Below are positions 11,293-23,500 of a stretch of DNA of 64,000 bases, piece after piece. The notes under the pieces were generated by a model. The model did no database searches. It saw only the letters and a program-made list of their open reading frames with translations, and was not told the DNA's origin. The first letter of the stretch is position 1; each line of letters opens with the position of its first letter. Made by a program: the position numbers and the translations under genes. This DNA is from Reticulascus tulasneorum (lineage: Eukaryota; Ascomycota; Sordariomycetes; Glomerellales; Reticulascaceae): positions 2,604,001 through 2,668,000 of the forward strand of contig LSAX01000002.1 of the NCBI GenBank assembly GCA_001557505.1. Direction: 5' to 3'.

Positions 11293-12474
11293 TTATGCGA
11301 CAGCCATCGCACCCACAATGGCATCCAACGCGGAGGAGTGGGTTGGGCCAGAAACTCCTTGCACGGGCCCAGACCAGACAACGCCGAACTTGTTGTCATT
11401 GTTGCGGTTCTTCTCCCAGATGCTGTCCGCATTCTTGAGAATGAAGGTCCTGAAGGCCTCCTGGGGCGCCGCCTTTTGCAGGTAGTGCAGGTTGCGCATG
11501 AAGATGCCCTTGAACTGGTTCCCGTCGGCACCGCAGTTGGGCTCACAGCTATCGTGCAAGATGCCGTTTGCGTCGCCGAGCTTCTTGATCGCGGCGGTGG
11601 CGATTCGCGAGGCGTCAGTAAGGAGACCCGCATCTCCGTTGGCTTTGAAGAGCTCCACAAGGCCGCCGAGAACGACACCCTGGTTGTAGGACCAGGTATT
11701 GCCGTTGTTGTTCTTGCATTCGCCGTTGAGGCCGTCGTTGATGGTGCCTTCGGCGTTAATCATGCCGCTGGCCTTGAACCAGTTCCATTGCGAGACCGCG
11801 ATGTTCAGGTAGTCCTGCTTGTTGGGCATGCGATTTGCCAGGGCAGCGGCACAGCTGAGGTAGAGCTCATTGGAAATGGCATTGACGTATTTCCTGTCCT
11901 TATTCCAATAGATGCCACCACCGCAGTTGGTGTTGCCGCCAGTCCTCATGTCGTCGAAAATGCGGACGGCCATGTCCAGATAGTCCTGGTCACCGGTGAC
12001 ATCGTGGGCCCGGATGAGTCCTAGGCACCACCAGCCTTCATCGTCGTAGAACTCATTGATGAAGTTTGGGAAGCCTTTTGCACTGAACTGGCGCGACCAT
12101 ACTTCTCGTTTCTGGATTGCATATGTTGATGAGACTAGACCGGCGTCGTCGATAAGTTTGGCGGCTGTTGCCACGGCTTTCTGGGCATTGGTAAAAGTGT
12201 TTCTCATGATGCCCCCAATGTTCAACTGGTTGGCTCTATCGAGGTTGAGATCTGCAAAGTCGGCAAGGGTTGTGAGGACGTTGGCGCTATTCCACCATGC
12301 ATTGTCCCAGATACCGGTTCCGGCGTTATACCAGGTGTTTTGAAGAGTTGAGATGGCAGTGGCAGCTTGGTTTGTGTAAGTTGCAGCATCAGCTCTCTGC
12401 ACGAGAGGCTTGGTAGAGATGAAGAAGGCCGAAGCCCGAACGGCAAGCCCGCCCAAAGCAGTACCAGATACCAT
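11293..12474 (-). CDS. Secreted glycoside hydrolase family 76 (alpha-1,6-mannanase type)
   Basis: This intronless gene encodes 393 aa from the ATG at 12474. GH76 enzymes hydrolyse alpha-1,6-mannan or act on GPI-linked and cell-wall mannoproteins. The sequence shows the mature N-terminus ADAATYTNQAATAISTLQ, then WWNSANVLTTLADF, the catalytic Asp pair in NEFYDDEGWW, and NTWSYNQGVVLGGL, all in family order. The N-terminus MVSGTALGGLAVRASAFF looks like a weak signal peptide with an Arg inside its hydrophobic part, ending near LVQR. The frame stays open for 134 more codons upstream to 12876, including a hydrophobic segment, so a longer membrane-anchored form cannot be excluded. The 12474 start is preferred because it aligns with the family start, follows a pyrimidine-rich leader and lies downstream of a TATA-like box. 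Confidence 0.9.
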   Translation of the reverse strand: MVSGTALGGLAVRASAFFISTKPLVQRADAATYTNQAATAISTLQNTWYNAGTGIWDNAWWNSANVLTTLADFADLNLDRANQLNIGGIMRNTFTNAQKAVATAAKLIDDAGLVSSTYAIQKREVWSRQFSAKGFPNFINEFYDDEGWWCLGLIRAHDVTGDQDYLDMAVRIFDDMRTGGNTNCGGGIYWNKDRKYVNAISNELYLSCAAALANRMPNKQDYLNIAVSQWNWFKASGMINAEGTINDGLNGECKNNNGNTWSYNQGVVLGGLVELFKANGDAGLLTDASRIATAAIKKLGDANGILHDSCEPNCGADGNQFKGIFMRNLHYLQKAAPQEAFRTFILKNADSIWEKNRNNDNKFGVVWSGPVQGVSGPTHSSALDAIVGAMAVA

Positions 12475-12640
12475 ATTGACTATTAGGTTTATAGATGGAG
12501 AGAAGAAAACCGATGAGATTCTTGTGTGTATGGTGTCCGAGGATGTCTCCGATAACAGACCCAGGAGACTCAAGACGATATAAGTACTAGCTATGAAGGC
12601 CAGAGCCAGGAGCTTCAGTCTCCGAGCAAGGGCGGCCGAG

Positions 12641-12654
12641 ATATTAAATATATT
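12641..12654 (-). promoter_or_regulatory. TATA-like A/T box upstream of GH76
   Basis: An A/T-only 14-mer (AATATATTTAATAT on the minus strand) lies about 170 nt upstream of the preferred GH76 start. It is followed by pyrimidine-rich sequence. It supports transcription beginning downstream of the longer candidate start at 12876. Confidence 0.3.
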
Positions 12655-12825
12655 GGGAGCTCTCGACGCAGAACCCCTGGCCGGTGGTGTTGGGCGAACG
12701 GGTAGTCGATAGTAGGCATAATGGACCCATAAGTGATGAGATGAGCCCTCCAAGCCCACATCAAGCTTCTCCACGGCCTGCGCCATGATCCTCTTCCAAA
12801 CCCTCGCAAAACAGGACAAGACTCG

Positions 12826-12974
12826 CTGGGGGAGTGGGTGGGAGGTGCGAATCCCTCGAGAAACCCCAGCCAGCACATGCTCGGCTCTCCTGTCCCGCCC
12901 AGCACACTGCCCGGGGACAGGGAGCGATCAGGGAAATGTTGGCAGTGGGGTTTTTTCTTCTTTCACGACCGGGG
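12826..12974. promoter_or_regulatory. Cluster of SYGGRG motifs (possible CreA sites)
   Basis: Four plus-strand matches to SYGGRG occur at 12826-12831, 12911-12916, 12945-12950 and 12969-12974, upstream of the GH76 gene. CreA/Cre1 binds this motif in carbon catabolite repression of fungal glycosidases. The motif is short and the region is G-rich, so this is only suggestive. Confidence 0.3.
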
Positions 12975-13160
12975 ATGATTGGGATCTTGGGATGAGATCA
13001 TTTCCAGAAGGGTGACTGACAACGCAGACCAAGAACGCAGTGCTATTGGAAGGACGGGATGTGGATGTCGGGTGGCCTGGGAGGTGGTCGAAGCTCACTG
13101 GTTATTTTGGTGTTTCAGATGGAGATTGTACATCATGCTGTAGCGGTATTCCACTTCAGG

Positions 13161-13170
13161 TACCTAGGTA
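13161..13170. repeat. TACCTAGGTA palindrome (copy 1)
   Basis: A perfect 10-bp palindrome in non-coding DNA. Exact copies occur at 28276-28285 and 28467-28476. It is embedded in other TAGGTA/TACCTA-like words (for example near 13345-13378). Confidence 0.5.
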
Positions 13171-13243
13171 GTTAATTAGTCAGTCTAGCCGGCCTGAGAA
13201 TTAAAGAATGAGTGTGGCATTTTGCGCCTTACAGGGGGTGTCC

Positions 13244-13254
13244 GGGGGGGGGGG
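13244..13254 (+). repeat. G11 homopolymer
   Basis: Run of eleven G in intergenic sequence. It is prone to sequencing and assembly length error. Confidence 0.8.
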
Positions 13255-15001
13255 CATTGGAGAGAGCCAGGAATCCCCCCCGGAAGCCCGAGTTCTCCTA
13301 TTTTGGTCGAGCCTACAGCCCTGCTGATCCCCTGAAGTAATTAAGTACCTACTCTACCAGTTCAAGTGGTTAAAGTACCTGTCAATTCGGGATGTTTTAG
13401 AGAGGGGGTGGGGGACCATACACCGCCACGTGCCGAATCCTCCTTCGCCCAGCCCAGGTAAAATTAATGTACCTTACCCTTGCCTTGCCTCTGCCATCTT
13501 TTTTCTCTCCAGCCTCACATCAAAGTCGTGGACTCGATGAAAGGATTCACTAACGATCACCACGACCAGCAGGGTCAGCAATGGCAGCCAGGCCAGCCTG
13601 GTCGGGCATTCTGCGGCCAAACGCCTGATTTTCAGACCAAGTTCCGATCGAGATGGCCAAGTCGCTCATCGACGCAACGTGACGATTGATGGCTGGGGAA
13701 GCGTGGCAGGATTAGCAACGCCCCGTGGGGAAAAGGTTGTGTAGACACCCGGAAACATTGCGATCCCCTCTCAAAGGATCTTGGAAGATCTGTGAGTCAG
13801 AATTACATCAGGCTCGCGAAGCTTTTTCTTGTAATTGGGCCGAGTATATCTTGGGGAACGAAAACACAGTGAAGATCATGTCATGAGATGATGTTGGCAA
13901 GCAAGAAAAACAAGTTGGCGAAGACAGGGTAAGATGGCAGGCAGATGAGAAAGCCTAAGGACCGGGGCCCTTGCTGGGTTTGGGTCGCAGCCATCCTGCT
14001 AATCACGGCAATTGAACGACATGCATCGAGTCCTCATGTACAGACTGTACCCAACCCAGATGAAATCAGATCCAATGTGACATCATGAAGATTGAAGGAT
14101 AGCTTCGATATTGGAGATACTGATGCGAGACTTGTCGACGAGGCCGATTCGACACAACCTAGGCATCTTAGTCTCATCACGCCGCTGTTGCTATTTCAGT
14201 ATCACGGAGCACGAATGCACCACATTGACATCAGCCTCAGCCCAGCACTAAGCTGTCGATCCTCCCAAGTGCCGCAGCCGCCTTACCGATCCTCGCCGGA
14301 CGCCACCGCGAATCCTCAGCCTAGGAATTCAGCCCACCACCGTAGCCCCCCTCCGGATCATGCAAAATGCCGGATTCCCATTCCGACAGGCAAATCCAGC
14401 TTGTTGCCACTTGCCTTCTCTGTCTTGACAGACTTGATCTATTCTTGTGCAGGCAGCAATCGCACAGGAACGCCGAATGGAGCAGGCCTATCTCATGATT
14501 TACCAAGGTCAGCCACAGCTGTCAGCTCCGTTCCGAGAGGTTGCGGGGGAGGTGGTGGAATCCCAGACGGCTCGCTTCTCGATTTTTACCGATATGAGTG
14601 CCTCCGCGTAATCAACTGGCCTGTCGGTTTCACCGCCGCAAGCTTCATCTAACTCGTTGTTTCGACGGGAGACCTGGCAAACCCTGATGTAACCTTCTTA
14701 TAAAATCTCTCATCAAGTTGAAACTAGACCAATTTCTGCTCGGCTCAATAAAATTCCCTGTTAAGCGCCTCGGCGGCTATGAAGCATATCTGCGACAAGC
14801 CAACTTCGGTCGCGAGCCCTTCACTCTTAACATTTCCATGAACTCCCAGACATGGTGGCCGTGAGAAAATATCCGACACGGTCCCCTCGGAGCCAATCTG
14901 ACCACGGGCCGCTAAGTGTTCAAAAACACTAGTGACGCATTTTGCTGATGTTCTCAAACCATTTCTTATCTAGGAGGTGGTGTAGTCGTTTGAAACAAAA
15001 A

Positions 15002-15025
15002 GCTGGGCCGCTGGGCCGCTGGGCC
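15002..15025 (+). repeat. Three perfect tandem copies of GCTGGGCC
   Basis: An 8-bp unit is repeated exactly three times, followed by ggtcg. It lies in intergenic DNA upstream of the 3' end of UTP21, and no function is evident. Confidence 0.85.
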
Positions 15026-15428
15026 GGTCGAACTCAACTCCACGCTTTCATACCGTAAGCTAGAAGTAGCGAAGAGTGAAGCGCTCTGATTACAACTGTT
15101 ATGTGCCACATTGTTTTCGAAAAGCTCGAACTCAACCTGCATCTGCTGGCGGTGGAGAGAAAATGGATTTTGCCTAGCTTGGACACGACTGATTACGGGC
15201 CGATTTGCTGCCTAGGTCTCTGAATTTGCATTGCTATGCGATGATATTGGAGATCAATAGCATTGGAGGGCCGAAAGCCATCGTAGTTTGATCTTTATAA
15301 AGTGTCCATTTGATAGCCAACATGTTCGTCTCGCATTTTGGGGGTATTTTTTCCACCAACACCAGCTCCATGTGGAACAACGCTCCTGTCCCTTTTCCTT
15401 TTCCTTTCCTTTCTTTTTGCACCGGGTC

Positions 15429-18400
15429 TCACGTCCTTGGACTTCGCAAGAAGCCTACTACGCCACTGCAATAGCCAACCAAGTCGTCCAACCGGTTGCA
15501 CTCCCTCTCTTGGTGTGTTTTCCACTCCTTCAGCGCCGAGCGCAGATCCTCGCTCTCCATGATCAAGTCGAAATGGAGCCGAAGGAAGACGGTCATCCAT
15601 GCTTGCGTGAGTTCGTAATCTCGACGGGCGATGAGGCGGGCGGTCAGGGCGCGAATAAAGTGAAGCAGCTCGTTCGAGCTGGGATCTCCCTCGCCAAGGG
15701 ACAGCGAGCGAAGCTCGAGATCAGCCGTGGATGGGGATAATGTCTTCAGATACTCTATGAAATCGTCGTCTATGCATGTTAGTATAGAAGGTAGTAGGAG
15801 CGGAGATCCGGTAAGGCTTACAGTTTCCAGAGGCTTCACCATCGCGGAGCTTGGCTGTGAATGCTTCCTCGGAACGATTGCGATCTAGCTTTGTGATTAT
15901 CGACTTTGACTCTGCTACCTCAGTCTCCGGCTTGGCTTCGATCAGGCCCTTTGGCCCCGACTTGCTCAACGACGACAGGAGGAAGAACGGCGCTTTCTCA
16001 GGGATCTTCGGTGCCTCGGTTGGTTTGTTGCGCTGCTTAATAAGGTCTAGGTGCAGTAGAGTCTGCCAGCGGCTCTTTGGGACGAGACTCAAGGTCATCA
16101 TGTCTGCACTCAGCTGATCAAGAATAGGCGCAGTGACAGAATCATCCGGTTCAGGTGATGCCTCTTCGTCAAACGCCGCTTCCAGGAGGCCTCCGCCGCC
16201 TTCGCCGGACGTTGTCGGGCCAGATACCCGTTTCACTTCCTTTTCGGAGATTTGCCTCGTTGGTACGTGTTTGAAGAGTGTCTTGTTGGTCCATATAGTG
16301 ACCCCCATTTCTCCCTCGATGGTTGCGGCCAGATACTCGCCGCTGCCTGACATTGCCAGTGCGATGCACGGTTTTTCTAATCTGATCGCGTCGATCAGAT
16401 GGCTGGTAGGCAGGTCCCATATTCTCACGACCGAGTCCTGTGAAGCCGCGATGATCCACCTGCCGTCATTTGAGAAACAAAAGTCATTGATGTCGCCTTC
16501 ACACCCCCAGAACTCTCGGATGGTCTTCTTAGTCTCCATATCGACTACTCGGATCGCGTAGTCGTCGCACGAGAATGCAATCAAGTCGTTGGCAGCATGG
16601 TACCTGCAACCCGTGACTGCCGTCATCGGAGCCCAATCGATCTGCTCGAGCAATTTCCCCGTGAGGAAATCCCAGAACTTGACCTTCCCATCTAATGAAC
16701 ATGAGACAACGTTCTTGTTCATGGAATCGACGACAATCCCGGTTACTGCCTTGGAATGTTTGCCTGTTCCAGGATGGAAACCGACGCTCGACTGCAGCTG
16801 GGCCACATTATCAGCTTGCCTGAGCTGCAGTAGCTTTACCTGCCGGGCTTGAGCTGGAGTGAGTTTCGATGGAAACCTTTGACGATGAATGCCAGACTGT
16901 AAGTTGTACATGTCAATGCTTCCCTCTTTCGATCCCACAACGGCGAATGTGCCACAAGGACTTATCGCAACAGTCGAAACGTTCGCCCCGTCACCAGTTG
17001 GAAAGGCCCAGCGACCAGCTCTCTTTCGGCCCCAAAACCAAGTTCGGGCGTATGCATCGTCTTTATGTGCCGTGACCACACTCTCCCAGCCTGTCATGCC
17101 GCTGACCGCCGCATCGGCGTGGGTCTTTTGATTCCGCGTTTTCTGCCACATTGGCAGATTCCCAGGTATGGCACCCATCCCGCCATCCCGGTTTAGGGAG
17201 CTGGCTATACAAGTGATTTCTGGAGCCTTGAGATCTTCCAGAGTCGTAGTTGGGCCGTGGGCAAGAACTTTTGTTGATAAAATACCATACTTCTTCGCCT
17301 TTTTCCGGATATTGCCCTGGCTGAGCTCTGTACTCTGGCCATCACGACGCAAACTCCAGCCCCACAGGCTCCGGTCCTCGCCGCCGGAGAGCAGCCATTT
17401 GTTGCCAGCATCGGCTCCCTCAAAGTCAGAGGGCAGAAACTGTAAGCATCTGACAGGGGCTGCATGCCCGCTTCGAGTGTGGAGAATCCGCGGCACCGGC
17501 GAGAATGGGCTCTCGTCGAAGATCCAAGTCTTAAGAGAGTTATCCAGTCCACTCGTCACAATGACAGGTTGGCCGGATAGAAATTCGATTTTGCTCACGC
17601 CGCCTCGCACCAATGGTCCCTCGTGGGAAGGGGGGTTGTGCGCGCTTCGCAGGACACCCATAACCCTTCCGCCGCCATTAAGATCCCAAAAGGTGACATC
17701 CCCACTAGCAGCTGTTCCTGTGGCCATGACGCCGTCTTTCCTTCCATCATGCCCAGCCCCCATTCCGTCAGTCCGGAACGAAATTGCGCAGACAGGAGCA
17801 TCATCGGTCCCGGCAGACACCTGGATCACAGTCTTATCTGTGAGAATGTTGTGTATAACGACGTTGCCGTTGGCGTAAGCGATGGCGAGGAGCGATAACG
17901 CTGTTGATGGTTGTAAGCAAGTCACAGAACCACTGTCCGGCGTTGAGGGCAGAACGGTGTAAATCAACTTTCCGGTGCTGACGTTCCAGATTTCGACCCA
18001 GCCGTCCTTTCGCCCGACAAAGATCTTATTCAGGTAGGTGGGCATGTTCGTCACTCCTCCGGTAATCTCGTTGTCGCCTTTCTTAGCTCCCATGGTATAC
18101 AGAGTTGTGTAATGCTCCAAAGTCGCCGATTTCCAAATCTCAAGTCTCGTGGAGGCACAACCGATAATCCAGGACCCGAAGATCAGAATCTGCCTTATGG
18201 GCTGGTCGAGGTCGCTAGGCAGGTCGAGCTCCTGAACCTTTTTCCCCCTTTGAAACACCCAGACACCTTGAGCTCCTCCATTGCTTGAGTTGCCCCAGGC
18301 GGCGAAAACCTGCTGCTTCCAGGCATAGGTGGCGGTGATGTCGGCAAGCGTCTGGGGTCGAGTGACGAAGACCAGATTTAGGCCCCTCTTCAAGTCGTAC

Positions 18401-18666
18401 GTCTGCAAGGCTCGGCCGACCGATGTGGTGATTTGAAATGTGGTCTTCCCAAGGGGAATTGAAGTGAACGGAACACTTGTAGGGGACACTAGCCCGACCG
18501 TCTAGAGTATGGTTAGCCAAAATTATGTAGCTTTTCCGAGGTCGTCAAACTGTACCCGGAACGGCGCAAATATGCGAGAGGACTGCGACGAGGGCGGCAG
18601 GGTTTTGGTGGTAGACCCAAGCTTTTGGCGCTTTGTGAGGGGCCCATCTTGGTCGGAATGAGGCAT
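15429..18666 (-). CDS. UTP21: U3 snoRNA-associated protein UTP21 (WDR36 homologue)
   Basis: Exons are 18666-18556, 18501-15822 and 15769-15429 (introns 54 and 52 nt), giving 1043 aa. UTP21 is a nucleolar WD-repeat component of the UTP-B subcomplex of the small-subunit processome, needed for 18S rRNA maturation. The N-terminus reads RIFAPFR then TVGLVSPTSVPFTSIPLGK across intron 1, typical of the family. WD40 units follow, for example SGGEDRSLWGW, SCSLDGKVKFWDF and AASQDSVVRIWDL. The C-terminal Utp21 domain includes SRWQTLLHLDLIKQRNKP and, after intron 2, NYDDFIEYLKTLSPS. A second in-frame ATG at 18678 exists, but 18666 has the perfect context gccaccATGcc. The gene is divergent from VIP1. Confidence 0.96.
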
Positions 18667-18678
18667 GGTGGCATTCAT

Positions 18679-20535
18679 GTGGGCGATTTTCAAGGCGATG
18701 CACTACCACTTTTGCATCTCAGCCTCGATCTTCGAGGTTGTCCCAAAAATTTTTTGGAGTTTGCTGATAATAAATTTGTTCCCGCATTTTCCAGCCAGCC
18801 GGCAACAGCCGAGCGCCTGCATCAAAGTTCGTTTCCCCACCATTTATGCACTAACCGACCTCACACAGGTAACTTATTTACCTAAGGTAGGTACTCTGAA
18901 TACCTAAGTTGAAAAATGGTAGCAGGAGGTGTTCAATATTGCTGGTATGTAGTAAATGTGGATGAACGAGAATGAATTCATTTGCGTCATGCGAATTTTC
19001 AGAGTCAATTGATATTCTATCCGGCTCGCTATGTAATTAGAGACTGGTTGAATGCAGAGCTTCCCCCCAACAGCCCTGTTTCCGTCCTCCAACACTGGCT
19101 CATTCCTCAGATTTATCTTGTGTAATTAACATCCAACCACATGCCTAAGGGGGGTTTGGGAAATACGCAACTGCATAGTGGTGGTATGTATGCAATTAGC
19201 GGTTGCATCTTATCTGAACTGGCGCTAAAAGAACCCCTCCAAAAGCGGCACCTACGTAATCTACCAGTCACTTCACGGGACCGGCCTGGCGGCTCTCTGG
19301 GTGGCATGTGGTTAATTTCTTTGGCGGCACTGCACCGTGACAACAGAGACAGAGACAGAGACGGCGAGACATTGTTCGACCATGCATGTGGATTGGACAG
19401 CCGAGAACACCAGACCTCATCTCAGGTGCCATCGCTTGTTACTCGACCATAGGGTAGGTAATTAGGCCGTGGAAAGCTGGGAATGAGCATCTTTTTGCCC
19501 AGTGAAAACCACGAGAAGATCCAAGGTCTGCTTTTTAGCGGCCGACATCGTCCTCACATCCATTCCCCCTCATTCTCCCTCCCTAGACTATCCTACTTTT
19601 AGCACAAAAAGGCATCTCACACCGCTGCGAGGTGATGCGTAGGTCACTAGTTGGGTTAGTTAGTTAGCGGAAGAGTCCAGACTCCAGGGGCCTATTTCGT
19701 AGTGGATGCCCATGAACCACCAGGGCATCGCCAGCATCCCATTCGCCGGAAACGTCGAGCATGCACCAACCTACATAATTACATGCCTTACTAGCCTAGC
19801 CTAGCATGTACAATAATTAGTTAGTAGGTAGCATACACACCGCACAGCCGGAAACGTGGAACCCCCCCTTTCACTCGCCTCCCGCAACTCCTGTAATTGT
19901 AGCCGAATTCAGCGCTTTCTTTGCTCCATTCCCCATGTCCTCCAACGTCATCCTTGGCTTTCGCAACTCTTTTTTTTTCTTCTTCGTTACTTAAACCCCG
20001 CCGACCAGCATCTTCGACATTCTAACCTTCTGGGGAGGCACTAACCTAACGTTCCCCATATTTTAGCTTCTCATTGCAATTCATTAGTTGCATGGTCATT
20101 GAATAGGTTGGGAGAAGAAAAATTTCCTTGGCCAGACCGGGCCTTGTTTATTTGCCTATCCCGTCCAACAAATGAGAAGAGATTCAAAAGAAGAGAGACT
20201 GAAGAGAGAGAGGGAGAGAAAAATTATGACCTCGCCTCCGGCTCGTGATCTACCCTCCTACTCCTCCCCTTGCAAACACCTGCTCTGAAAAAGCGTCGAC
20301 CTCTGCTTTCGGTTCGTCTTACGTCAACTCTGGTTACTGAATACCGAGAAACGGACCTTGGCTTGTTAGTTTCCGAGAAAAAAGAGAGGGAAAAAGACCG
20401 CGCCCGGTTCGCTACCGCAGGTCAAGGTTTCCCCGTCCTACTACAGTACTTAGCCCTCTCTCTACCTTATCCTACCTAGCTACATATTCGCCGCCATCGG
20501 TCGCCCCGTCCATCACCTGCCTTGTTGCTTAAGAA
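18679..20535. promoter_or_regulatory. Long divergent intergenic region UTP21 / VIP1
   Basis: About 1.86 kb with no credible ORF. It contains scattered TAGGTA/TTAGTTAG/CCTAG-rich words (18870-18905, 19655-19670, 19790-19830), a pyrimidine run near 19970 and a GA-rich tract (about 20185-20225) close to the VIP1 start. The VIP1 leader has several upstream ATGs if transcription starts before about 19900. Confidence 0.5.
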
Positions 20536-23500
20536 ATGGACCGTCCGATTTTTAGCACGAGACGCTCAGTAGATAGCCCAACCTACACCAGTAATCCCCT
20601 CGATCCCACCTCTGCACCATCAGCAGACGCTGTTCCCCTACCCGTCCCATTTCGAGCCAAAACAGGCCGCTCATCCTCGCACTCCCACAACTTGTCCTCC
20701 TCGTCCTCGGTCTCCAGCAGCGTCCCCAGCAGGAAGGGCCGCCATGCCGAGCCCGGAACGTCAGATGCCCATGCTGAGCGCGCCAGTCTGTCCATGCCAC
20801 CTCCGACCTCGATCCCGCTGAAGAGTCCCCGTTCGTCACTGTCCCATAGCAGGCGGGAGTCAAACAACTCGCTCGATACTTGGAGTGACGACCAGTCTAT
20901 CCAGGATCCCCAGTTTGGCGAAGCCGGCGACTTCGAGACCCCGAAGCTCATCCCCGCCGGTGCCAATCAGGACAGCGCTTTCCACTACCCCTTACCCGAG
21001 CCCGCATTGACCTCGAGGTCTTCTTTTTCCGAGAACGAGGCTAAGCGCATGTCTGTGTCGTCCGTCTACTCCCTGGCCTCTGCTCGCGGCGTACCAAGCT
21101 CCAGCGCATCGGCCAACGGCTCCGATCCCGGCGCAGCTGCTCGCTCCGTGTCTGGCATCATGGCCTCCGGAAAGAGTGTTGGGACCTCGCACTCGGGTGC
21201 AGAAGTCTCAAACGTGACCGTCACAACGTCCTCCAACTCCCAGCACGGCAGCCACACCGTTCCTGGTGGCCATCAGCTCGCCCCTCGCGAAACACCACAT
21301 CTAGACATCATCAAGAGGAGCACGGCGCCCACCCGATCGGACTCGACTCTCCGACCCCAACCGGCTCGTTCGCGAAGTCGCGCAAAACGTAGGTTTAGCG
21401 GAAGCACCGCGGCCAGTAGCCACAGTCCGAGCAGTGATCGCGGCCCCTATCACAAGGAGAAGGATGAGAGTCAGTCTCTAGACCCCACTGCTCGTCAACG
21501 CTCTGGTACTCTCTCTAATGCACCTGCAGTCAAGCCAGCGCCCTGGGGTGTCATTGGAGTTTGCGCTTTAGACGTGAAGGCGAGGAGCAAGCCCAGCAGG
21601 AATATCCTCAATCGCTTGATTGCGAACCGCGAGTTTGACGTTGTTGTCTTTGGGGACAAAGTTATTCTAGATGAAGGTAAGAAATCCCAGAATCCTCTCT
21701 CTCGAGATTGAGCAGCGCTGACCACATTTAAAGAGGTTGAGAATTGGCCGATCTGGTAAGCTAATATCTCCCGTGCTGGACTCGGTGAGCCGAAAGAGCA
21801 TGGTCGCCCAATCCTGGTCCGGTCAAAATTGCAATGCTGCCCCCACGCCTTGTGCTAACCATTTTCTGTCCAAATAGCGACTACTTAATATCGTTCTACT
21901 CAGAGGGATTCCCTCTCGATAAAGCCATTGCGTACGTCAAAACACGAAAGCCTTTCTGTGTCAACGATGTGCCAATGCAAAAGATTTTATGGGATCGTCG
22001 GATCTGCCTTCATCTCCTCGACCACGTCGGCGTGCGAACCCCGACCAGGCTCGAGGTTAACCGGGATGGCGGCCCCAAGATCTTGACTCCAGAAGCCGTA
22101 AAGAACATCAAAGAAATTTCGGGGATTTTGCTAGATGCTGAAAAGCTAGGTCGCACTGCGCCGCGCAAAGTTGAGCTGCTGGACGATGGCGACATCCTCA
22201 GCGTCGACGGCTCTTTACTCAAGAAACCCTTTGTGGAGAAGCCCGTCAGCGGCGAGGATCACAACATCATTATCTACTTCCCAAAGTCATCCGGTGGTGG
22301 AGCACGCAAGCTATTTCGGAAGATCGGGAACAAGAGCTCGGAATACGACCCGGAATTGATAACTCCCAGGGCAATCACCGAACCAGAGAACAGCTACATT
22401 TACGAGAAGTTCATGAGGGTCGATAATGCCGAGGATGTAAAAGCTTACACCGTCGGTCCCAACTACTGCCACGCCGAGACGAGAAAGTCTCCCGTGGTGG
22501 ACGGAGTCGTCAGGCGCAACACTCATGGCAAAGAGCTCCGTTATGTTACTAGCCTTAGCCCCGACGAGAAAGAGGTTGCGAGCAAAATATCAACATGCTT
22601 TGGTCAGCGCGTATGCGGGTTTGACTTCCTGCGCGCCGGCGGCAAGAGCTATGTCATCGATGTCAATGGCTGGAGTTTCGTCAAGGACAACGATGACTAT
22701 TACGACCACTGCGCCAACATTCTGAAAGAGATCTTTGTCAAAGAGAGGCTGCGTCGAGGAGGCATTACTCCGCCCATTCCTTCCCCTGCCATCTCAGACG
22801 TCATTGACCCTTTGGCGCATCGTGGTAAGGACAAGGAAAACTCGCAAACAGCATCACTTGCCAGCCAGACCAAACTTCACTCCAGCGTACCTAACATCCC
22901 CATCGACAGGCCATCGCAAGAGCTCAAAGCTTCGGATTTTCACCCATCAACGAGCCTCTCGCCGCCTAGATGCGACAGCACTCTGCTCTCTGGCTTGCCA
23001 CATTCCAACGCCAGCGCCATGCTCCCCCCTCCGCCTCCATTGGTAGAGGGAGTAGCTACTAGCTCCCCCTCCACAGCACCGTCGATCGTATCTGCGACAC
23101 CATCTCTGCGGAATGATGGTGCTACTGTTCAAGAAGAATTAACTGCGCCACCACCCCCAAAACACTCCTGGAAGATGAAGGGCATGGTTGGTGTCATTCG
23201 ACACGCCGACCGCACTCCCAAACAAAAGTACAAGTTCACATTTCACACCGATCCGTTCATTGAGCTACTCAAGGGACACCAGGAAGAAGTTCTCCTCATT
23301 GGGGAGGTGGCGCTGGCCAACGTCCTTCAGGCGGTAGATATGGCAATGAAGGCTGGGGTGGAGGATCGCGGCAAGTTGAAGTCTCTCCGCAATGTTCTGG
23401 TGAAGAAAGGCGGCTGGGCAGGGACAAAGGTGCAAATCAAGCCCATGTTTCGAAAGAAGAAAACGGAGGATATCTTGGCCCCGCCGGTCGAGGAAACGCA

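Larger units (their letters stand above)
12975..15428. other. Intergenic region without a recognised gene, repeat-bearing
   Basis: About 2.5 kb between GH76 and UTP21. The longest plus-strand frame (about 14092-14652) begins at TTG, lacks an early ATG and is not protein-like. The region contains a G11 run, a TACCTAGGTA palindrome and a triplicated GCTGGGCC unit, listed separately. Confidence 0.5.

Noticed and set aside
14092..14652. 186-codon plus-strand frame between GH76 and UTP21
   Set aside because: It opens at TTG; the first internal ATG is about 40 codons in. The sequence has no domain-like features and reads as chance open frame.
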